Source: an uncultured Collinsella sp. (GTDB lineage: Bacteria; Actinomycetota; Coriobacteriia; Coriobacteriales; Coriobacteriaceae). From it: a stretch of DNA of 5,756 nucleotides. Made by a program: the position numbers and the translations under genes. The notes beneath the pieces are model-generated. The model worked only from the letters and a program-made list of their open reading frames with translations. It was not told the origin of the DNA and made no database searches. The stretch spans positions 1-5,756 of the forward strand of contig CAUAGV010000116.1 in NCBI GenBank assembly GCA_958428675.1, given 5' to 3'. Of the stretch, positions 1 to 5,531 are shown in pieces; position 1 is the first letter of the stretch, and each line of letters opens with the position of its first letter.

Positions 1-576
1 GAGATCATGGAGTGCTTCCCGGAGTACCTGCCCAACACGTATCTGAACTACTACCTGCAGCAGAAGGAGTTCGTCGAGCATTCCAACCCCGAGCGCACCC
101 GTGCTAACGAGGTTGAGGAGACGCGTGAGAAGAACCTCTTCGACGGCATCGACCACTACGAGAAGACGGGCGAGATCGACGAGAGCACGTTCTATGCGGG
201 CAGCCACGGCGACTGGATTGCCGATCTGGCTATCGCTCTGAAGAACGACACCAAGCAGCGCTTCCTGGTCATTTGCGAGAACAAGGGCGCTATCCCCAAC
301 ATGCCCTACGACGCTATGGTCGAGCTGCCTGCCTACATTGGCAAGAATGGCCCCGAGGTCATCAGCCGCGACAACATTCCTCTGTTCCAACAGGGCCTCA
401 TGATGCAGCAGCTGAACTCCGAGAAGCTCGTGGTCGAGGCTACGATCGAGGGTTCTTACGAGAAGGCGCTCAAGGCCTTTACGCTGAACAAGACCGTGCC
501 TTCGATGAAGGTCGCCAAGGAGGTTCTCGACGACATGATCGAGGCCAACAAGGGTTACTGGCCCGAGCTTAAGTAA
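1..576 (+). CDS. GH4 family 6-phospho-alpha-glucosidase (GlvA/MalH-like), 3' part
   Basis: This is the C-terminal 191 residues of a glycoside hydrolase family 4 enzyme; the frame is open from base 1 and stops at 574-576 (TAA). Members are about 440 residues, so roughly the first 250, including the NAD-binding Rossmann fold and metal-binding Cys/His, lie left of the window. The ATG at 7 is internal. Recognition rests on the stretches HSNPERTRANEV, REKNLF, ENKGAIPN, DAMVELPAYIGKNGPE and EANKGYWPEL, which closely follow maltose-6'-phosphate glucosidases of the GlvA/MalH type. By position, the Tyr-rich TYLNYY segment should hold the family's catalytic tyrosine and the Arg of TRANEV the conserved substrate-contacting arginine (family knowledge, not aligned). 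The enzyme would split phosphorylated alpha-glucosides imported by a PTS into glucose 6-phosphate and glucose, in the cytoplasm, using NAD+ and a divalent metal. A 6-phospho-beta-glucosidase of the same family is less likely. Confidence 0.88.
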   Translation, partial: EIMECFPEYLPNTYLNYYLQQKEFVEHSNPERTRANEVEETREKNLFDGIDHYEKTGEIDESTFYAGSHGDWIADLAIALKNDTKQRFLVICENKGAIPNMPYDAMVELPAYIGKNGPEVISRDNIPLFQQGLMMQQLNSEKLVVEATIEGSYEKALKAFTLNKTVPSMKVAKEVLDDMIEANKGYWPELK

Positions 577-608
577 AAGCAACAGGGTCGCTGGCCGCAT
601 ACCTGGAG

Positions 609-652
609 CAATGCCCCGTCCACGTGATTGCGTGGGCGGGGCATTGTCATTT
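609..652 (+). terminator. Hairpin terminator after the GH4 gene
   Basis: Bases 609-624 pair with 631-646 to give a 16-bp stem with a single T-G wobble (619/636) and a 6-base loop. The stem is very GC-rich. It starts 32 bases after the glucosidase stop codon and is followed by GTCATTT, which is only a weak T-run. It fits an intrinsic terminator separating the glucosidase gene from the hydrogenase genes, although the poor U-tract leaves open an RNA 3'-end stabilising role. Confidence 0.72.
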
Positions 653-672
653 GGTAACGCGTTTTACCAAAT
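649..672. promoter_or_regulatory. Inverted repeat, candidate operator
   Basis: The arms ATTTGGTAA (649-657) and TTACCAAAT (664-672) are perfect 9-bp inverted repeats around a 6-base centre (CGCGTT). Within it AACGCGTT (656-663) is itself palindromic. The arms are AT-rich, unlike the GC-rich stem just upstream, which suits a dimeric regulator's binding site better than an RNA terminator. It lies about 160 bases upstream of the hydrogenase-operon start codon, in the only sizeable gap, so it could control that operon. The regulator is unknown. The AACGCGTT core also occurs in the Streptomyces Rex operator consensus, but the outer arms differ from Rex half-sites. Confidence 0.45.
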
Positions 673-747
673 ATGGCATTTATCTGCGGTAATGTTCTAT
701 TTCACCGCCGAGGGTGACATTTCATACCGCCTGCCGAACTGCGTGGA

Positions 748-768
748 GACCTAACAACTTTTTAGGTC
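748..768 (+). other. Leader hairpin 1 (inverted repeat)
   Basis: GACCTAA (748-754) and TTAGGTC (762-768) form a perfect 7-bp inverted repeat with a 7-base loop. It sits 65 bases before the start codon of the flavoprotein gene. It may be a stem in the 5' untranslated RNA or a DNA operator; the sequence alone does not distinguish these. Confidence 0.4.
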
Positions 769-791
769 AGTGTTGTGCGTGTAGCAACTTC

Positions 792-811
792 GCCCGGTCT
801 CGCCTCCGGGC
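792..811 (+). other. Leader hairpin 2 (inverted repeat) just before the RBS
   Basis: GCCCGG (792-797) and CCGGGC (806-811) form a perfect, all-GC 6-bp stem with an 8-base loop. It ends nine bases before the ribosome binding site of the flavoprotein gene. CCTC at 803-806 in the loop side could alternatively pair with GAGG at 822-825 in the ribosome binding site, so two exclusive folds are conceivable. No known riboswitch class was recognised. Confidence 0.38.
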
Positions 812-820
812 TGCCATGTG

Positions 821-827
821 AGAGGGG
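821..827 (+). promoter_or_regulatory. Ribosome binding site of the flavoprotein gene
   Basis: AGAGGGG lies five bases before the ATG at 833 and decides that start. An in-frame GTG at 818 lies upstream of this motif and so would leave it inside the gene. Confidence 0.7.
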
Positions 828-832
828 ATCTT

Positions 833-2665
833 ATGGCTCGACTGCACGTAATGGAACGCAGCCACGCTCAGGCCGTCATGGACGACCTGCACGATGCGCT
901 CGGACGCCGTCTGGCGGTGAGTTCGCTCGCCCCGTGTCCCGTTGAGTTTACGGCAGCGCTCGTTAACCTGTGCTCCACCCAGAGCTGCGGCAAGTGCACA
1001 CCCTGCCGTGTGGGCCTGAGCGCGCTGAGCGACCTGCTCGCCGATGTGCTCGAAGGGCGCGCCGATGAGTCCACGCTCAACCTGATTGAGCGCACGGCCC
1101 GCACCATCTACCTTTCGAGCGACTGCGCCATCGGCTACGAAGCCGGCGCCATGGCACTCACGGCCATTCGCGGCTTCCGTGACGATTTTGAGCATCACAT
1201 CCGCGAGCACTCCTGCGGCTTTGACCGCGAGGCCCGCGTCCCGTGCGTCTCGGGCTGCCCGGCGCACGTCGACATTCCCGGTTACATCTCGCTCGTCGAG
1301 GCAGGCCGGTATGCCGACGCCGTCAAGGTCATCCGCAAGAACAACCCACTGCCGCTCGTCTGCGGCTTGGTGTGCGAGCATCCCTGCGAGATGCATTGCC
1401 GCCGCGGCATGGTCGACGACCCCATGAACATTCTCGCCCTCAAGCGTTTTGCCGTTGAGCACAGCGACCTCAACGACCACAAGCCGCATGTAGTGGACGA
1501 CACCGGTAAGCGCGTCGCCGTGATCGGCGGCGGCCCGGCCGGCCTTTCCTGTGCCTACTACCTGGCCGTGATGGGTCATAAGGTGACCATCTTTGAGCAG
1601 CGCCACCACATGGGCGGCATGCTGCGCTACGGCATTCCCAGCTACCGTCTGCCGCGCGAGCGCCTGCAGGCCGAGATCGACTGGATCTTGAGCGCCGGCA
1701 TTGACGTTGAGCTCGATCACTCCGTCAACGGTGAGGAACTTGCCCGCCTGCGCGACGAGTTCGATGCCGTCTACCTGGCCATTGGCGCCCACAGCGATAA
1801 GAAGCTCGGCCTTCCGGGCGAGGAAGCGCTCGGCGTGGAGTCGGCCGTCAAGATGCTGCGCGCCATCGGCGACGACGAGCTGCCCGACCTGAGCGGCCAG
1901 CGCGTGTGCGTCATCGGCGGCGGCAACGTGGCCATGGACGTGGCGCGCTCCGCCGTGCGCTGCGGTGCCGAAAAGGTGAGCATCGTCTACCGCCGTCGCA
2001 TCTGCGACATGACGGCCCAGGACGCCGAGATCGCCGGCGCCCAGGCCGAGGGCTGCGAGGTACTGGAGTTGACCGCCCCGCTCGCTATCGAGACGGGCGA
2101 GGAAGGTCGCGTGAGTGGCCTGCGCGTGCAGCCGCAGATCATCGGCGAGCCCCGTCGTGGGCGTCCGGCCCCGTGTGCCGCCGCCACGCCCGAGCGCGTC
2201 ATTCCCTGCGAGCGCGTGTTTGTGGCCATTGGCCAGGACATCGATTCCAAGCCGTTTGAGGAGATGGGCATCGCCTGCAAGTGGGGTCGCGTCGTCACCG
2301 ATTCGGACGGTGCCGTGCCCAACTTCGATGGCCTCTTTAGCGGCGGCGACTGCCAGACCGGCCCCGCCACTGTCATCCGTGCCATCAACGCCGGCCGCGT
2401 GGCTTCGGCAAATATCGACCGCTACCTGGGCTTCGACCACAAGATCAAGCTCGAGGTTGAGCTGCCGACCGTTCAGTTTAAGGGCAAGCACGAGTGCGGC
2501 CGCTGCGAGCTGGGCGAGCGCGAGGCCGGCGAGCGCATTCACGATTGGAATCTGGTTGAGCAGGGCCTTACCGAGGAGGAGGCGCGCCAGGAGGCGAGCC
2601 GCTGCCTGCGTTGCGACCACTTTGGCTTTGGCGCGTTCCGCGGAGGGAGGAACCTGGAATGGTAG
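833..2665 (+). CDS. GltD-like FAD/NAD(P)H oxidoreductase with N-terminal NuoF-type 4Fe-4S domain; hydrogenase partner subunit
   Basis: A 610-residue cytoplasmic iron-sulfur flavoprotein. Residues about 45-105 match the C-terminal 4Fe-4S domain of NuoF/HydB: SCGKCTPCRVG (C52, C55, C58) and a distal cysteine in DCAIG (C98). The FMN/NADH-binding and SLBB parts of NuoF are absent. Residues about 128-210 are the GltD/dihydropyrimidine-dehydrogenase Fe-S domain (C138, C142, C177, C181, C185, C189). The FAD Rossmann motif IGGGPAG is at 231-237, a second nucleotide-binding motif IGGGNVAMD at 361-369 with YRRR (386-389), an Arg pattern usual for NADPH-using relatives, and the FAD-closing motif SGGDCQTGPATVIRAINAGR at 503-522. 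The tail carries CGRC (555-558) and RCLRC (590-594), possibly another cluster site. It should carry electrons between NAD(P)H and HydA, whose gene overlaps its 3' end. Start ATG 833 is chosen by AGAGGGG five bases upstream. It is not a true glutamate synthase small subunit: no large subunit is nearby and the N-terminal domain is foreign. Whether it bifurcates electrons with ferredoxin is open. Confidence 0.87.
   Translation: MARLHVMERSHAQAVMDDLHDALGRRLAVSSLAPCPVEFTAALVNLCSTQSCGKCTPCRVGLSALSDLLADVLEGRADESTLNLIERTARTIYLSSDCAIGYEAGAMALTAIRGFRDDFEHHIREHSCGFDREARVPCVSGCPAHVDIPGYISLVEAGRYADAVKVIRKNNPLPLVCGLVCEHPCEMHCRRGMVDDPMNILALKRFAVEHSDLNDHKPHVVDDTGKRVAVIGGGPAGLSCAYYLAVMGHKVTIFEQRHHMGGMLRYGIPSYRLPRERLQAEIDWILSAGIDVELDHSVNGEELARLRDEFDAVYLAIGAHSDKKLGLPGEEALGVESAVKMLRAIGDDELPDLSGQRVCVIGGGNVAMDVARSAVRCGAEKVSIVYRRRICDMTAQDAEIAGAQAEGCEVLELTAPLAIETGEEGRVSGLRVQPQIIGEPRRGRPAPCAAATPERVIPCERVFVAIGQDIDSKPFEEMGIACKWGRVVTDSDGAVPNFDGLFSGGDCQTGPATVIRAINAGRVASANIDRYLGFDHKIKLEVELPTVQFKGKHECGRCELGEREAGERIHDWNLVEQGLTEEEARQEASRCLRCDHFGFGAFRGGRNLEW
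2642..2650 (+). promoter_or_regulatory. Strong ribosome binding site of hydA
   Basis: GGAGGGAGG lies inside the end of the flavoprotein gene, eight bases before the ATG at 2659. It is the best Shine-Dalgarno match in the window and favours 2659 over the alternative ATG at 2716, which has only a weaker GCGGAG upstream. Confidence 0.75.
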
Positions 2666-4470
2666 AGCCCAACAAAACCACTGTCAGCGACAACACCGAA
2701 AGCGGAGCACTCAACATGGTCAAGCTCACGATCGATAATTGCGAGGTCGTGGTGCCCGAGCACACCACGATCCTGGACGCGGCCAAGTCCGCCGGCATTC
2801 AGATTCCCACCCTGTGCTATCTGCGCGATTTAAACGAGATTGGCGGTTGCCGCGTGTGCGTGGTCGAGGTCGAGGGCTGCGACCAGCTGGTTGCCGCCTG
2901 CAACAACTACGTGCTCGACGGCATGGTGGTCCACACCAACAGCCCCAAGGCCCGCGAGGCGCGTCGCACCAACGTGCAGCTGCTGCTGTCCCAGCACGAC
3001 TCGCAGTGCACGAGCTGCGTGCGCAGTGGAAACTGCAACCTACAGACTATCGCCAACGACCTGGGCATTTTCTATCTGCCGTATCAAAGGCATTTGGCGG
3101 GCGAGGGCTGGGATTTCGATTTTCCCATCATCCGCGAAAACGACAAGTGCATCAAATGCATGCGCTGCATCAAGGTGTGCGAGAGCGTGCAGGGCTTAGG
3201 GATTTGGGACCTGACCAACCGCGCCACGCATACCGCCGTGGGCACCCGCGGGCGTGCGCCGATCGGCAAGACCGATTGCGTCGCGTGCGGTCAGTGCATC
3301 ACGCATTGCCCGACGGGCGCCCTGCGCGAGCGTGACGATACCGAGACCGTGTTTGATGCTCTCGCCGATCCTGACAAGATCGTACTGGTGGAGATTGCGC
3401 CGGCCGTGCGTAGCGCCTGGGGCGAGGAGCTCGGCATTCCGCGCGAGGAGGCTACCGTCGAACGCCTGGCTTGCGCGCTGCGCCGCGTGGGCTTTGAGTA
3501 CGTGTTCGACACCGACTTCTCGGCCGACCTCACCATTATGGAGGAGGGCTCCGAGCTGCTCGAGCGCCTGGGCGCTGCCTCCAAGGGCGAGGGCGACAGC
3601 CGCGGCTGGCCCATGTTCACGAGTTGCTGCCCGGGCTGGGTGCGCTTTGTGAAGGCGCGCTATCCGGAGTTTGTCGACAGCCTGTCCACGTCCAAGTCGC
3701 CGCAGCAGATGTTCGGCTCCATTGCCAAGACGTACTACGCCAAGGTGTTGGGCGTGGAGCCCGAGCGCCTGTTCGTGGTGTCCGTGATGCCGTGCACGGC
3801 CAAGAAGGCCGAGTGTGCGCTGCCGAGCATGGTGGGCGAGGGCGGCGTGCCCGATGTGGACGTTGCGCTGACGGTGCGCGAGATGGTACGCATGATTCGC
3901 GCGAGCCACGTGAGCGTCGACACGCTTACCGAGGAGCCGCTCGATACGCCGCTGGGCTTTGGCACGGGCGCGGGTGTGATCTTTGGCGCCACGGGCGGCG
4001 TGATGGAGGCCGCCGTGCGCTCGGCATATTACCTGGTGACGGGCAAGAACCCCGATGCGGACTTCTTTACCGATGTGCGCGGCCTGGACGGCTGGAAAGA
4101 AGCCGTCGCCGATATCGATGGCACCAAGGTGCGCGTCGCCGTGGCGCACGGGCTGGGTAACGCCGCCCGCCTGCTCGACGCGATTCGCGACGGCCGTGCG
4201 AGCTATGACTTCGTCGAGGTCATGGCGTGCCCGGGCGGCTGCGTCGGTGGCGGCGGTCAGCCCATCCACGACGGCTGCGAGCTGGCGGCCGAGCGCGGCC
4301 AGGTGCTGTGGGGCCTGGATGCCGCTGCGGACATTCGCTTCTCGCACGAGAACCCCGATGTTCAGGCGTGCTACCGCGAGTTTTTGGGCGCGCCGCTCTC
4401 GCCGCTGGCCGAGGAGTTGCTGCATACCGACCATCACGCCTGGTCGATGCCTAACGAGGGGAAGTGCTAA
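2659..4470 (+). CDS. hydA: [FeFe] hydrogenase, group A catalytic subunit (HydA / HndD-like)
   Basis: A 603-residue enzyme catalysing reversible 2H+ + 2e- to H2 in the cytoplasm. From the N-terminus: a 2Fe-2S ferredoxin domain (C53, C64, C67, C81); a His-ligated 4Fe-4S site HxxxCxxCxxxxxC (H113, C117, C120, C126); two 4Fe-4S motifs, C164/C167/C170/C174 and C207/C210/C213/C217; then the H-cluster domain. All three H-cluster signatures are intact: TSCCPGW (321-327; C324 ligand, C323 proton-relay cysteine), MPCTAKKAE (377-385; C379) and EVMACPGGCVGGGGQP (520-535; C524, C528). TIMEEGSELLER (292-303) and S343 match the proton-path region of clostridial CpI. The small-subunit-like domain closes the C-terminus (about 545-600). 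The domain set and length match M3-type monomer-like hydrogenases. Start ATG 2659 overlaps the upstream stop by 7 bases, so translation is probably coupled; starting at 2716 (Met20) would also give a normal family N-terminus. The GltD-like partner suggests the group A2 type. The maturases HydE, HydF and HydG are not in this window. Confidence 0.96.
   Translation: MVEPNKTTVSDNTESGALNMVKLTIDNCEVVVPEHTTILDAAKSAGIQIPTLCYLRDLNEIGGCRVCVVEVEGCDQLVAACNNYVLDGMVVHTNSPKAREARRTNVQLLLSQHDSQCTSCVRSGNCNLQTIANDLGIFYLPYQRHLAGEGWDFDFPIIRENDKCIKCMRCIKVCESVQGLGIWDLTNRATHTAVGTRGRAPIGKTDCVACGQCITHCPTGALRERDDTETVFDALADPDKIVLVEIAPAVRSAWGEELGIPREEATVERLACALRRVGFEYVFDTDFSADLTIMEEGSELLERLGAASKGEGDSRGWPMFTSCCPGWVRFVKARYPEFVDSLSTSKSPQQMFGSIAKTYYAKVLGVEPERLFVVSVMPCTAKKAECALPSMVGEGGVPDVDVALTVREMVRMIRASHVSVDTLTEEPLDTPLGFGTGAGVIFGATGGVMEAAVRSAYYLVTGKNPDADFFTDVRGLDGWKEAVADIDGTKVRVAVAHGLGNAARLLDAIRDGRASYDFVEVMACPGGCVGGGGQPIHDGCELAAERGQVLWGLDAAADIRFSHENPDVQACYREFLGAPLSPLAEELLHTDHHAWSMPNEGKC
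4456..4463 (+). promoter_or_regulatory. Ribosome binding site of the lipoprotein gene
   Basis: GAGGGGAA lies within the last codons of hydA, nine bases before the ATG at 4473. It is too close (one base or less) to the in-frame GTG at 4464 to serve that codon, so 4473 is preferred. Confidence 0.6.
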
Positions 4471-4472
4471 CG

Positions 4473-5528
4473 ATGCGCGCGTTTGATGTTGAGATGACGC
4501 GCCGGGGGTTTGCCTCGGCGCTCGCCGTGGGCGCGTTGTCGCTTGCGCTCGCGGGCTGTGGCGGCGGGGCTGTCGGTGCCGGGTCCGCCGCGGGCTCGGC
4601 TGCCACGGACGGCGCCGGTGCTGCTGCGGAGCCGGTTGAGGTGCACGTCGCCTCGCTCAAGGGCCCGACGTCGATCGGTCTGGTGAGGTTTATGGACCAG
4701 GCGGCGAGCGGCGAGACGGATAACGAGTTCGACTTTGCGATCAGCGCCGCAGCCGACGAGATCGTGCCCAAGGTCATTCAGGGCGATGTCGATATCGCCC
4801 TAGTGCCCGCCAACGTGGCGAGCGTGCTCTACAACAAGACCGAGGGCGCGGTGCAGGTCATCGACATCAACACGCTGGGCGTGCTGAGCGTTGTGACGGG
4901 CGATGCGAGTGTGGCCTCGTTTGGCGATCTGGCGGGCCATACCGTCTATATGACGGGCAAGGGCACCACGCCGGAGTACGTCATGAACTACCTGCTGGAG
5001 CGCGCGGGCCTGACCGGCCAGGTGACGCTCGAGTTTAAGAGCGAGCCCACCGAGGTGCTGTCGGCCCTGCTTGCCGATCCGTCTGCTGTGGGCGTGCTGC
5101 CCGAGCCGTTCAAGACCGCCGCCATCGCCAAGAGCGAAGGCAAGCTGTCGGCTCCGGTAAGTCTGACCGATGTGTGGGATGAGCTGGCAGGTGACACGGG
5201 CTCGCGCCTGCTGACGGGCGTGACCGTGGTGCGCCGTTCCTTTGCCGAGGAGCATCCCGACGCCGTGGCGGAATTCTTGCGCTGCCATGAGGCGAGCGTG
5301 AAAGCCGTCAATGCGGCGCCGGCAGACTGGGCGCAGGCTGTGGTCGATGCCGGCATCGTGGACAACGCCAAGATCGCCGAGAAGGCGATTCCCGGGTGCA
5401 TGCTTGTCTGCCAGACGGGGAAAGATATGAAGGCGACGCTCGGTGGGTACCTGCAGGTGCTGGCCGATGCGGATGCGAGCGCCGTGGGCGGCAAGCTCCC
5501 GGCTGACGATTTCTACTACATGGAGTAG
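4473..5528 (+). CDS. ABC transporter substrate-binding lipoprotein (NitT/TauT/NMT1 class)
   Basis: A 351-residue secreted, lipid-anchored binding protein for an ABC importer. The N-terminus has TRRGF (9-13), a hydrophobic stretch (14-27) and a lipobox LAGC with the lipidated cysteine at C29. A Gly/Ala/Ser-rich linker (about 30-54) follows, then a periplasmic-binding-protein fold of the SsuA/TauA/NMT1 superfamily (about 55-351). Supporting stretches are LKGPTSIGLVRFM (62-74), a DVDIALVPANVASVLYN segment typical of the first lobe, GHTVYMTGKGTTPEYVMNYL in the hinge region, VLPEPFKTAAIAKS, and the C-terminal GGKLPADDFYYME. The family covers nitrate, sulfonates, taurine, thiamine and riboflavin precursors and others; the ligand here cannot be assigned. 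It begins two bases after the hydA stop and is followed three bases after its own stop by a cognate permease, so it is an operon member. TRRGF before the hydrophobic region resembles a Tat signal, but plain Sec export is possible. ATG 4494 (Met8) is an alternative start that keeps the whole signal peptide. Confidence 0.86.
   Translation: MRAFDVEMTRRGFASALAVGALSLALAGCGGGAVGAGSAAGSAATDGAGAAAEPVEVHVASLKGPTSIGLVRFMDQAASGETDNEFDFAISAAADEIVPKVIQGDVDIALVPANVASVLYNKTEGAVQVIDINTLGVLSVVTGDASVASFGDLAGHTVYMTGKGTTPEYVMNYLLERAGLTGQVTLEFKSEPTEVLSALLADPSAVGVLPEPFKTAAIAKSEGKLSAPVSLTDVWDELAGDTGSRLLTGVTVVRRSFAEEHPDAVAEFLRCHEASVKAVNAAPADWAQAVVDAGIVDNAKIAEKAIPGCMLVCQTGKDMKATLGGYLQVLADADASAVGGKLPADDFYYME
5522..5525 (+). 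promoter_or_regulatory. Ribosome binding site of the permease gene
   Basis: GGAG, overlapping the last sense codons of the lipoprotein gene, lies six bases before the GTG at 5532. No comparable motif precedes the later in-frame ATG codons at 5553 and 5565. Confidence 0.55.
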
Positions 5529-5531
5529 CCC

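Noticed and set aside
640..730. Sigma-70 type promoter for the hydrogenase operon (for example TTGTCA at 644 or TAATGT at 690)
   Set aside because: No -35/-10 pair with acceptable matches at 16-18 base spacing was found, so no promoter is called even though one is expected in this gap.
818..832. In-frame GTG at 818 as start of the flavoprotein gene
   Set aside because: The AGAGGGG ribosome binding site lies downstream of it, at the right distance for ATG 833, and the extra five residues match nothing.
740..832. Molybdenum-cofactor or other known riboswitch in the leader
   Set aside because: Hairpins are present, but I could not identify the conserved core of any known class; an Rfam/Infernal scan would decide.
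767..2620. Very long open frame (617 codons) on the minus strand, opposite the flavoprotein gene
   Set aside because: It is antisense to a gene with clear domains, its translation is a low-complexity Ala/His/Gly/Leu-rich product with no recognisable motif, and such frames arise from GC-rich codon usage.
2611..2658. In-frame TTG at 2611 as start of hydA
   Set aside because: It would overlap the flavoprotein gene by 55 bases without a ribosome binding site of its own, while ATG 2659 has a near-ideal one.
2659..3340. NuoG-like complex I or formate dehydrogenase subunit, suggested by the N-terminal ferredoxin domains
   Set aside because: The complete H-cluster signatures downstream in the same frame identify the protein as an [FeFe] hydrogenase; no molybdopterin domain is present.
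3196..4437. 413-codon open frame on the minus strand, opposite hydA
   Set aside because: It is a composition shadow of hydA; its Ala/His/Arg-rich translation has no recognisable domain.
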